DNA of 64,000 nt from Syntrophothermus lipocalidus DSM 12680 (GTDB taxonomy: Bacteria; Bacillota; Syntrophomonadia; Syntrophomonadales; Syntrophothermaceae). The notes under the pieces were generated by a model. The model was not told the DNA's origin and did not search any database. It saw nothing but the letters and a program-made list of their open reading frames with translations. The DNA lies in assembly GCF_000092405.1 (NCBI RefSeq), contig NC_014220.1, positions 744,001-808,000 on the forward strand. Reading direction: 5' to 3'. Below are positions 47,301 through 54,934 of this stretch, one piece after another. Each line of letters begins with the position of its first letter. The stretch's first letter is position 1. Position numbers and translations under genes: made by a program.

Positions 47301-47966
47301 GGTTACAAGCCACGGATCGAAGCCGTAGCCATAGCTTATATCTTCCCACAAAGTAGATTGAGCGCAATAATCTTCGACCAAGTCGTGAGATATGGCATAG
47401 ATCCCACTCAAAGTGTTTTTCAACCTGTAATCGTAGAATGTCTCTACCAAAGGAGTTACAAAGATGTTGTCGGCTAATTCGTAACAGGGGTCTTTACGAA
47501 GGGAAGCAATGACCAGGTCATATTCCGAGCGGATAGGGTCAATTATTTGCTTGACCTGTTCTGGCTCGAATTTAGCGAGCTCTTCACAAGAGAGGTAAGA
47601 AGAGAACAACAATACATCAGCTTCTATTTCTTTGCCGATTTCTAATACCGTTCTTACCCTGTCCTCACGGTTTGCGTCGTTAGCAAATGGGGCAGAAGTG
47701 AGAACAGGGGTATTGATTCGGACTTGTTTCACGGTTTCAACCAAGTCTTTATAGGTTGCAGTTTCAGCGGAGCACACTATCAAGGGACGGATTTGAGACA
47801 CAGAGGAAAGACCTTTATCTATCGTCTCAAGCGCATGTTTGAATGATGCGGAGTTTCGATACAAGGGAAATCCGACTACCAGGTCGACATTCTCTAGGCT
47901 TTGTACCCCAAACATATCCTTTGCTGCGAATTCTTCAAGGACGGATTGGGTGACTGATTTTGGCAT
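44331..47966 (-). CDS. Giant GH130-family protein with GT-A-like N-terminus
   Basis: This 1211-residue protein has an N-terminal region (about 20-240) resembling GT-A glycosyltransferases (VDLVVGFPLYRNSASFKHAL, and VLLFSSYLSCEEL where a DxD would be expected), a middle helical part (about 260-850) that I do not recognise, and a C-terminal GH130-type beta-propeller (about 875-1185: GCEDPRVVIIDDRIFMLYTAYDG, YVIYHRIEPSVW, GWLMIYHGVDPKRVYRLG, YYGAADTYVCVA). GH130 enzymes are mannoside phosphorylases, and related proteins in Leishmania build and degrade mannogen. Together with ManC and ManB, this suggests mannan turnover. ATG 47966 has GGAGG on the complementary strand. It lacks a signal peptide, so it is cytoplasmic. 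Confidence 0.75.
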   Translation of the reverse strand: MPKSVTQSVLEEFAAKDMFGVQSLENVDLVVGFPLYRNSASFKHALETIDKGLSSVSQIRPLIVCSAETATYKDLVETVKQVRINTPVLTSAPFANDANREDRVRTVLEIGKEIEADVLLFSSYLSCEELAKFEPEQVKQIIDPIRSEYDLVIASLRKDPCYELADNIFVTPLVETFYDYRLKNTLSGIYAISHDLVEDYCAQSTLWEDISYGYGFDPWLVTRAVCWKKQICQVALSSNPRTESLETTNNLIKDVAATIFACIKRDEEQWLNKDKLIIKTPDILGSFWPNQTCPPEFDVENMLLLFRRGFSQYKPVYRSCLPRAAYEHLENLSSFPGSRPVFPHDMWAEIVHNFLFHYWFSPPTSREDILSALAAVFAGYAASFFAHLRYFQHLMHEKTPGYHVTDVFPWDQTTVINAFYRSRPRFIEMWKKASMETNPPLVPAHYMEFVPGIPIVLPKKIPGKGGKVISTEPLFNRVQKRYVDLFNHFVHQSLGAPEDATSQEIAAYIQSFVQKVDKTMGILFPGDIYTEEGTREVVDHLFKLLPHPKMFSISTRLFREALLRFPPRNLLIPASCQSSRELLNRIDARDAVTLANLLETRNFTDMSLLWILDNLKPDDMEEVEIRPIVVGPGTLDGKLRLGSFSDFNKLTTRIVVRPLIRGMGGDYPRLRFCLSIARYMVMAENYSVLWQLYAKERKNLGKKIKNSLVSRYETGAFTANNLFENFHHRALVRHFRSLAQRLAENGRYEEAQVLRLMTDSYGLSQVLDDGTFIPCSAWSWSSYSYKGGRGIPTPMSNHVEEKWFNHDLLEEIYAELGYHSDEIWQGMVQLIGEGKAGNNILDAHLGIRPKDVVVVAQDTPVFPPAQPLVRYPDNPILEPIADHPWESKYVLNAAALRIGSRVYVLYRAFGEDEVSRIGLAITDGYNVLERLPDPIFSPQDSKENKGCEDPRVVIIDDRIFMLYTAYDGVIAQIAAAFIQVGDFLNRRFDRWQRLGLAFEDIWDKDAILFPEKINGKYVIYHRIEPSVWVSYLDKLEFPIPKDRHSIILGPRSGRMWDSLKIGAGTQPLKTKFGWLMIYHGVDPKRVYRLGVLLVDLRNPERLLYRSPNPILSPETGYEMGTVGNCWVPNVVFTCGAVPETDKEVLDENDRILVYYGAADTYVCVATATVGDLIPKLIRERVLADEKLELAFMPEYYSRLWLRVPDLRYDHH

Positions 47967-48121
47967 CCCGGTATACCTCCTCGGCTAAGTAGATCTGGTA
48001 GGGCTATATTAGTGAAGAGTTTTGGGCTCTAGAGTATTGGTAATATATATTATTTTTCCTAGAATGGGTGATGATAATGTTGACAAAACGAGGGTAATTT
48101 GTAAATGTGCGTAAAGGCGAT

Positions 48122-48150
48122 TTGGCAAGCTTGGTTCTATGTACTAAAAT
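48122..48150 (+). promoter_or_regulatory. Promoter of manC
   Basis: TTGGCA (48122-48127), a 17-bp spacer and TAAAAT (48145-48150) lie 36 bp upstream of the start. A second -35-like TTGACA lies at 48080-48085. The region is divergent from the GH130 gene. Confidence 0.6.
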
Positions 48151-48186
48151 GTTTAATAAATGTTATTACATGCGGGAGGGAATCAT

Positions 48187-49230
48187 TTGATTTGTCTAAT
48201 ATTGGCAGGGGGAAGAGGAGTCCGGCTGTGGCCGGAAAGTACGGAAGCAAGGCCGAAACAGTTTTGTAAGTTTTTCGGGGACAAGTCGATGCTTGAGCAG
48301 ACTATCGACAGGACAATGGCGGTTGGTGCTGATACAGTCATGATTGTTACCAGCCAAGATCAAGCTGAAACGGTCGAGCAGGTCGTCAGGTCGGGGAATT
48401 ACGACGGTGTCGAGGTAATAGGGGAGCCTCAAGGCAAGAACACTGCTCCGGCCGTGGGCTTGGCTATTGCCAGGTACTTTGATTCTCGACCCGAGGATGT
48501 AATCGCGGTGTTTCCTTCCGACCATTTTGTTTCCGATGTTGCGGCATTTCGGTGGGTGCTCGACAAGGCCGTAAAAGCGGCGCAGGCGGGGTATTTAGTA
48601 ACTATCGGTATCAAGCCTTCTTATCCGGAAACAGGTTACGGTTATATACAAGCTGATAGTCACGACATATCAGGGATCGCGGGCGTTTATAGGGTCAAGT
48701 CTTTTAAGGAAAAGCCGGATTCGGTGACAGCAGAGCACTACATCAATAGCGGCGGGTATTTCTGGAACGCAGGGATTTTCGTGGGCCGAATCGATGTTTT
48801 TGCCCAGGAATTTGCCCGGCATTTGCCGGAGGTTTACCGATTCATTGAAAAGGGGTTTGGGGACTACCTTGCTAGCTATGACTCTTTACCTGAAATCAGT
48901 ATTGACTATGGTATTGCAGAAAAGAGTGATCGGGTAGCAGTTGTACCTGGTGACTTTGGATGGAGTGACGTTGGGAGCTGGAAAGCCTTGGCGGATTTAT
49001 TCGAAGGAGATAAAGACGGAAACGTTCTACTAGGACCAGATATAATCGCGGTCAATGCCGGTAATTGCTTAGTCAAACAAAACCATAGGACTGTAGCTTT
49101 ACTGGGGGTTCGGGATCTGGTGGTTGTGGAAACCCCTGAGGTTGTGATGGTGTGCCACAAAGAAGAGGCCCAGAAAGTGCGGATACTGGTAGACATCTTG
49201 TCAGAAATGGGGAAGAATCACCTGCTTTAA
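48187..49230 (+). CDS. manC: Mannose-1-phosphate guanylyltransferase
   Basis: This 347-residue nucleotidyltransferase opens MICLILAGGRGVRLWPESTEARPKQF, with VFPSDHFV, GIKPSYPETGYGYIQ, FKEKPD, GGYFWNAGIFV and PGDFGWSDVGSW, the ManC pattern. It makes GDP-mannose. The protein lacks the cupin isomerase domain of longer ManC enzymes. TTG 48187 follows GGGAGGG. ATG 48160 lies upstream of that site. Confidence 0.92.
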   Translation: MICLILAGGRGVRLWPESTEARPKQFCKFFGDKSMLEQTIDRTMAVGADTVMIVTSQDQAETVEQVVRSGNYDGVEVIGEPQGKNTAPAVGLAIARYFDSRPEDVIAVFPSDHFVSDVAAFRWVLDKAVKAAQAGYLVTIGIKPSYPETGYGYIQADSHDISGIAGVYRVKSFKEKPDSVTAEHYINSGGYFWNAGIFVGRIDVFAQEFARHLPEVYRFIEKGFGDYLASYDSLPEISIDYGIAEKSDRVAVVPGDFGWSDVGSWKALADLFEGDKDGNVLLGPDIIAVNAGNCLVKQNHRTVALLGVRDLVVVETPEVVMVCHKEEAQKVRILVDILSEMGKNHLL

Positions 49231-49430
49231 CTTTGTCCGTCAACGGGCCATGACAACCGCTTTCATTCCATAGTATTGATAACGAAAGATGTCATATGGC
49301 CCTCTGTTATGTATCCAACACATGTTCGACATGTACCGTGTGTAGGCTCTCGAATCGCACAAGGCCGACAAGATCTCGCACAAAGGGATTCAAGATACAT
49401 GCAAGGATTGCCTGAAAGGAGAGGTGACCT

Positions 49431-50810
49431 GTGAACGGTAATGTATTTAGGCAGTATGACATCAGGGGTATAGTTGATAAAGAGCTGACCGATGAATTGG
49501 TAATCGGTATCAGCCGGGCCTTTGCGGTATGTGCGGACCGCCGGGGGTTTAAAGAGGTTTTGGTTGGGCGAGATAATCGCAAATCCTCACCCCGTTACCG
49601 TGATCTAGTGGTCGAAGCTTTGCAGGCTTCCGGTTGTCGGGTTGTGGATATCGGTACGGTGGTGACGCCCATGTTTTACTTTGCTGCCCGCTACTTGGGA
49701 ATTAAGGCAGGATTAATGATCACTGCCAGTCACAATCCGGGAGACTACAACGGGTTCAAAGTGTTGTTAGGTGAGACTACCATCTATGGTGAAGAAATAC
49801 AGGAGCTGCGCCGGATGGTGGAAAGGGGAGAGTCGATTACGGAACCGGGTGGGCGGCTGGAGATAGCAGATATTACTAAGGCTTATATCGATATGATAAA
49901 AGACAAGGTGAAATTAGGGCCGAGGAAACTTAGTGTTGTTGTGGATTGTGGGAATGGTACCGCTTCTTTCTTCGCGCCGCGCGTTTTTCGAGAGTTGGGC
50001 TGTAACGTGTATGAACTTTACTGCGAATCGGATCCTGAGTTTCCGAACCATCATCCTGATCCGGTGAAGCCAGAGAACTGCCAGGACCTTATCCAAAAGG
50101 TTCAGGAGATAGAGGCCGATCTCGGGCTGGGGTTTGACGGAGACGGGGATCGGTTGGGTGTTGTTGACCGCGAAGGTAACATTATCTGGGGAGATATGTT
50201 GATGATACTTTTCTGGCGGGAAATATTGCCGAAGTATCCTGGATGTTACTGCATTGTGGAGGTCAAGTGCTCGCAAAGCCTTATCGATGAAATCAAGAGG
50301 TTGGGAGGCCGGCCCCTTATCTACAAAACGGGACATTCATTGATTAAGGCCAAGATGAAAGAGATAGGAGCCGTGTTCACGGGCGAGATGTCTGGGCACA
50401 TGTTTTTCGCTGACGAGTATTACGGTTACGACGATGCTTTATATGCAGCAGCTCGGTTGCTTCGGATACTTTCTAACAGCAATCAGACCATAACCGAAAT
50501 GCTCGCAGATGTTCCCAAGTACTATGCCACACCGGAAATCAGGGTGCACAGCAGCGATGAGGAAAAATTCAGAATCGTTAATGAAGTACTGGAACACTTC
50601 AAGAAGAAGTACGAGGTCATAGACGTAGATGGGGCACGGATACTGTTCCCGGACGGTTGGGGATTGGTACGAGCTTCGAATACCGGGCCTGAATTGATAC
50701 TGAGGTGTGAAGGAAGCACGCCAAGAGCTTTGGAGAACATCAAGGAAGAGCTATTCGGTTACCTTAAGAATCTGGGACTAGAGGTCGATGTTGGCGGTTT
50801 AACTAGCTAG
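49431..50810 (+). CDS. manB: Phosphomannomutase/phosphoglucomutase
   Basis: This 459-residue enzyme has the active serine in ITASHNPGDYNGFK, the metal-binding DGDGD in GLGFDGDGDRLGVVD, the sugar loop GEMSGHMFF and the C-terminal phosphate loop RCEGSTPRALENI. It interconverts mannose-6-P and mannose-1-P (and possibly the glucose forms), supplying the adjacent ManC. GTG 49431 follows GAGAGGTGA. The 200-bp gap before it contains no gene. Confidence 0.93.
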   Translation: MNGNVFRQYDIRGIVDKELTDELVIGISRAFAVCADRRGFKEVLVGRDNRKSSPRYRDLVVEALQASGCRVVDIGTVVTPMFYFAARYLGIKAGLMITASHNPGDYNGFKVLLGETTIYGEEIQELRRMVERGESITEPGGRLEIADITKAYIDMIKDKVKLGPRKLSVVVDCGNGTASFFAPRVFRELGCNVYELYCESDPEFPNHHPDPVKPENCQDLIQKVQEIEADLGLGFDGDGDRLGVVDREGNIIWGDMLMILFWREILPKYPGCYCIVEVKCSQSLIDEIKRLGGRPLIYKTGHSLIKAKMKEIGAVFTGEMSGHMFFADEYYGYDDALYAAARLLRILSNSNQTITEMLADVPKYYATPEIRVHSSDEEKFRIVNEVLEHFKKKYEVIDVDGARILFPDGWGLVRASNTGPELILRCEGSTPRALENIKEELFGYLKNLGLEVDVGGLTS

Positions 50811-50879
50811 AAAAAGTTTTGGACGTTTAGTCTTGCTGTTGCTTGTAAGGAACTGCGGGGTGTGGTAACATAAAACTTA

Positions 50880-50982
50880 ATAATTGGAACTGGTTTTGGT
50901 CAGGCGTTCGAAGCCGGGCCCTAGCGGGCAGCGGTTGTGAAATCCGCGGGACTTCATCGTAAAAGGTGGGGTCCCGTTTTTT
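50880..50982 (+). promoter_or_regulatory. Structured leader with terminator before CDF gene
   Basis: A run of small hairpins (GGC..GCC at 50913-50925, GCCC TAGC GGGC near 50927-50938 and GCGG..CCGC) is followed by GGGAC (50948-50952), whose pairing to GTCCC (50971-50975) and six T makes a terminator. This is an attenuator layout upstream of a metal transporter. It recalls the NiCo riboswitch (AGGC, GCCGGGC and GGGAC strings in order), but the P2 arm is too short to match, so a metal-sensing RNA is only a suggestion. Confidence 0.55.
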
Positions 50983-51001
50983 GATATACAGGGGGTTGTG
51001 G

Positions 51002-51916
51002 ATGATGGAAAAGAGAGTCAAGGCGGCTTTGGTTTCGGTTATCAGTAACACATTCTTGGTTACAGCTAAACTCGTAGTTGGTTTTCTGATAGGCTCGGTG
51101 AGTGTGATTTCTGAGGGCATTCATTCGGCTAATGATCTTTTGGCATCATTTATAGCTCTATTCGCGGTGAAGTCAGCCTCAAAGCCGCCTGACGAGAAGC
51201 ACAATTTCGGCCACGGCAAGATCGAGAACATCTCCGGTACGATCGAGGGTCTACTTATATTTATAGCTGCTTGTTTGATAATCAAGGAGGCAATCGAAAA
51301 AATTTTGCATGGCGGTGAACCCTTGGCCCTGGGGTGGGGAATCGGGGTTATGGGGCTTTCCGCCCTGGTAAATTTGTTGGTTTCTTCTTATTTGATGCGG
51401 GTAGCAAAAGCTACTCATTCCATAGCTTTAGAGGCGGACGCCATTCATCTCCGAACCGATGTCTACACCTCAGCTGGGGTTTTTGCGGGCTTGTTATTGA
51501 TACACTTCACAGGATGGACAATGCTTGACCCGATTGCTGCCATTCTCGTTGCTATGTTAATTATCAGGGCCGCTTTTGAACTGACGTCCAAAGCGTTTGT
51601 ACCTTTGATCGACACGGCTCTCTCGGAAGACGAAGTCAGTGAGATAAAGGCGATTATTGAAAACTACAGCGACAAGTTTGTGGAATACCACGATTTACGT
51701 ACAAGGAGGTCCGGACGCGAAAAGCATATTGATTTTCATCTGGTAGCTCACTCCGATTCGAGCATCCAAGAGGTTCACGACCTTTGCGACTCGATAGAGG
51801 ATCACATTATGAGGGAGATACCCCACTCGCATGTGTTGATTCACTGTGAGCCTGTGTGCTGTTGTGAAGGCGAGGAAGCTTGCCAAGCTGCAGATTTAAC
51901 CAGAAGTCATGCCTAA
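51002..51916 (+). CDS. Cation diffusion facilitator transporter
   Basis: This 304-residue CDF protein has metal-binding motifs SEGIHSANDLL (HxxxD) in helix 2, HNFGHGKIE, and EADAIHLRTD (DxxHxxxD) in helix 5. It has six membrane segments and a C-terminal domain ending in HSHVLIHCEP and a cysteine-rich tail VCCCEGEEAC. It exports divalent metals such as Zn, Mn, Fe, Co or Ni in exchange for protons. The specific metal is not clear. ATG 51002 follows AGGGGG. It is under the leader at 50880-50982. Confidence 0.88.
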   Translation: MMEKRVKAALVSVISNTFLVTAKLVVGFLIGSVSVISEGIHSANDLLASFIALFAVKSASKPPDEKHNFGHGKIENISGTIEGLLIFIAACLIIKEAIEKILHGGEPLALGWGIGVMGLSALVNLLVSSYLMRVAKATHSIALEADAIHLRTDVYTSAGVFAGLLLIHFTGWTMLDPIAAILVAMLIIRAAFELTSKAFVPLIDTALSEDEVSEIKAIIENYSDKFVEYHDLRTRRSGREKHIDFHLVAHSDSSIQEVHDLCDSIEDHIMREIPHSHVLIHCEPVCCCEGEEACQAADLTRSHA

Positions 51917-51965
51917 TAAAGCGGAGATGAATTTTACTTTGCAATTTGATATGGTTGTTTGTGCC

Positions 51966-51992
51966 AACCCGGGTATATCCCGGGTTTCTAAT
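51966..51992 (+). terminator. Terminator after CDF gene
   Basis: AACCCGGG and CCCGGGTT form a hairpin, followed by a T-rich tail TCTAATTTCT. Confidence 0.7.
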
Positions 51993-52078
51993 TTCTGCAT
52001 GGCGGGCCACCTGTAAACATAGTAGAATTTCAATTAGTACTACCCTGGGGACAGGCTTGGGACTGAGCGAGGTAAGTC

Positions 52079-54934
52079 ATGAGAAAGTTTCCGATTTGGA
52101 CAGTGAAAACGGCAGAAAACCGAGTGATAAGGGAAATACAAGAAAGTTTGGGGATATCTGAGGTTTTGGCGCGTTTGCTTTACTTGCGTGGGATTAGAAC
52201 GCGTGAAGAAGCGCGCCTGTTTATTGATGGTGGTTTGGACGATTTATGTGATCCGTTTTTGTTGCCCGATTTAGCCGCTGCGGTAAATCGGTTGGAAAAG
52301 GCACGCCAATACCGCGAAAAGGTACTCATTTACGGTGATTACGATGTTGACGGAATCTGCAGTGTGGTGATGCTGAAAGAGTTCCTAGATTATCTGGGAG
52401 TGGAAAACAGCTATTACATCCCGAATCGTTTCTCCGAGGGTTACGGTCTCAATGAGGAAGCGGTTAAGGAAGCCGTGCAAAAGCAATACCAACTACTGGT
52501 AACCGTTGATTGCGGGATTTCTTCCTGCCGGGAAATCGAATTAGCCGCTGGTTTGGGACTTGATGTAGTGGTTACCGACCATCATCAGCCGCCGGAGCAA
52601 TTGCCGCCAGCTGTGGCCATAGTTAATCCCAAGCTTGTTCAAGAACCGGGCCTACAGGAACTGGCCGGGGCTGGAGTCGTGTTTAAGCTAGTCACTGCTT
52701 GGGCTGATATAGCTGCGCCCGAGTACGATAAGACTAAGTGGCTGGACCTGGTTTGCTTGGCTACCGTTGCCGACATAGTCGCTCTGCTGGGTGAAAACAG
52801 GTTGCTGGTTAAGGCTGGATTGGAGTTCGTCGCAAAAACGGAACGACCCGGACTCAGGGCTCTTTTGGATGAGAGCGGGTTGAACGGTAAGAGTCTTAAG
52901 GCCTGGCACATTGGGTATGTGGTGGCGCCGAGGCTTAATGCTGCTGGCAGGATAGGAGATGCAGATGTTGCAGTAGAATTACTTCTTACTCAAGACCCCG
53001 GGAAAGGGCTGGATCTCGCCAGGTTTCTGATTCAACAAAACCGTCAACGACAGGAGGTTGAAGCCCAAATACTACAGCAGGCCACTAAAGAAGTAGCAGA
53101 CAGCGCAGATATTGAAGCGCAGAGGGTACTTGTAGTGGCCGGAGATGGCTGGCATCAAGGAGTAATAGGGATTGTAGCTTCGCGGCTGACAGAACAGTTC
53201 GGACGTCCTACCATATTGATCTCCTGGGACGAGGACTACGGGAAAGGATCGGGACGGAGTGTTGATGGCTTTGATCTTTATCAGGCTCTGTGTCAGTGCT
53301 CTCATATTTTGAACCGGTTCGGGGGGCACCGCTATGCGGCTGGATTAATTTTGGAAAGGGCTCGTTTCCACGAATTTCGTGAAGAAATCAATAGAGTAGC
53401 GGCTTCGATGACCGGGAGTGCAGGGTTAGTGCAGAGGTTGGAGATTGATTGTGAAGTAGCCCTAGATGACATAGACTGTCAACTCTTAAATGAACTGGCG
53501 ATGTTAGAACCTTTTGGAGAGGGAAACCCAGTACCCAACTTGCTTTTGCGCCGGTCCCACTTATCCGATCTGATGTGGGTGGGAAAGAACTCGGAACACG
53601 CGAAGTTTTGGGTCGACAATGGCAAAAGGAAAATAGAGGCCATCGCTTTCAACGCCAAAATTGAAAAAGAGGTGGATTATTCGAGTTTTTTGGTTGACCT
53701 TGTATTCCAACCGGAGCTTGATGTTTATAATGGAGATACGAGGCTTGTACTTAAGGTCAGGGATATGAAGCCTAGTTGGGCAGCCGATGATTCACAGGCC
53801 CGGGCCCCTGCCGTAGGAGTGTCACCGCCGCCACCTGTTCTGCTATCGCTGGGACAAAAGGTTGAAAATGAACTCAGATGCGGTAGACCGGTAGTGTTGG
53901 TTTACCCCACTTTGCGGTGTTTGGACAGGCATCTTTTATCTATGCAAAGTTTCTTGTCACGTCGAGCTTTAGCTATACTTAGTGGGAGACAGTCCCGGGA
54001 GATGAGAAATAACGTAATACGGATGCTGTTAGCGGGCGAGAACCGCTTGTTTTTGACAACCGAGGTACTTTTTAAATACTATATAGAAAACTATGTTCTT
54101 CCTGAGCGGTTGCAATTACTGTGCTTTGTCATGCCGGAGGGGCAAGCCACTGACTTAGCAAATTTTGGACGGAATCACCTCGAAGTGACGATCTGTTTGC
54201 CTGATTCTCGTGATTTCGACCATGCGGTGCAGGTGGTAGAACCGGCAAAAAGGTTAAAAAGGGCGTTCATTTATGCCAACCGTGCGGTTACGGTTCACCG
54301 TCTTTGTGGTGAACGGGTGGGTTTGATATCAGAAGCGGGAATAGATGATATAGAGAAGCGTTGGCAGGCTAGGGATAGGTTTCGTCAGGGGTTAGGAAAT
54401 GGTCTGGTTTCCGACGGTAAGTTTGGATTGGCGTTACCGTTTTTGTCGGAAGTAAAAGAGGTGTTGTTTGCCGATTCTCCCTTTGGGCTGAGCGAAGCGC
54501 TGGGTTTTATGAGTCAGGCCAGTCGTCCGGAAGAAGGGTTGTTTTTCTGCTTTACGGAAGAGGATTTGGCTTCAAACCGGCGTTATTTGGAACGGATTTT
54601 CCCTGGTCCAGATTCAGTTAATTCTTTTCTGGGGTATGTCAAAGAACTGGATAGGACCGAGGTAGCCATTGATCAGAAAATGATGTTAGAACTGAACGAG
54701 TACATGGGAAGGAAGCTAGAAACAACGGAGTTGAAGGCGGTTCTGCAAATTCTCCGTGAGTTGGACGTATGCCGCACCATTATGAATAATGGGAGGGTTC
54801 AAATAGTTTTCATGGACGACGGAAGTGGTAAAGCGAATATTACCGAATCCTTATACTTTCTCGAGGGGTACGCGACCCGAAAGAGTTTTCTCCGATGGTG
54901 CGAGGTGTGTCGAAGGGCGCGGGTGGTGATTTGA
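52079..54934 (+). CDS. recJ: Single-strand DNA exonuclease RecJ, long form
   Basis: This 951-residue protein has the DHH catalytic core: YGDYDVDGICSV, TVDCGISS, VTDHHQPPEQLP, then the DHHA1 motif (FGGHRYAAGLIL) and an OB-like part. The core and OB part fill the first 570 or so residues. The C-terminal extension (about 600-951) looks like a degenerate helicase-like module (PVVLVYPTLRC, SGRQSREMRNNVIRMLLAGENRLFLTTEV) plus a short terminal domain, as seen in other clostridial RecJ. ATG 52079 is the start. It overlaps rel in TGATG. Confidence 0.92.
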   Translation: MRKFPIWTVKTAENRVIREIQESLGISEVLARLLYLRGIRTREEARLFIDGGLDDLCDPFLLPDLAAAVNRLEKARQYREKVLIYGDYDVDGICSVVMLKEFLDYLGVENSYYIPNRFSEGYGLNEEAVKEAVQKQYQLLVTVDCGISSCREIELAAGLGLDVVVTDHHQPPEQLPPAVAIVNPKLVQEPGLQELAGAGVVFKLVTAWADIAAPEYDKTKWLDLVCLATVADIVALLGENRLLVKAGLEFVAKTERPGLRALLDESGLNGKSLKAWHIGYVVAPRLNAAGRIGDADVAVELLLTQDPGKGLDLARFLIQQNRQRQEVEAQILQQATKEVADSADIEAQRVLVVAGDGWHQGVIGIVASRLTEQFGRPTILISWDEDYGKGSGRSVDGFDLYQALCQCSHILNRFGGHRYAAGLILERARFHEFREEINRVAASMTGSAGLVQRLEIDCEVALDDIDCQLLNELAMLEPFGEGNPVPNLLLRRSHLSDLMWVGKNSEHAKFWVDNGKRKIEAIAFNAKIEKEVDYSSFLVDLVFQPELDVYNGDTRLVLKVRDMKPSWAADDSQARAPAVGVSPPPPVLLSLGQKVENELRCGRPVVLVYPTLRCLDRHLLSMQSFLSRRALAILSGRQSREMRNNVIRMLLAGENRLFLTTEVLFKYYIENYVLPERLQLLCFVMPEGQATDLANFGRNHLEVTICLPDSRDFDHAVQVVEPAKRLKRAFIYANRAVTVHRLCGERVGLISEAGIDDIEKRWQARDRFRQGLGNGLVSDGKFGLALPFLSEVKEVLFADSPFGLSEALGFMSQASRPEEGLFFCFTEEDLASNRRYLERIFPGPDSVNSFLGYVKELDRTEVAIDQKMMLELNEYMGRKLETTELKAVLQILRELDVCRTIMNNGRVQIVFMDDGSGKANITESLYFLEGYATRKSFLRWCEVCRRARVVI

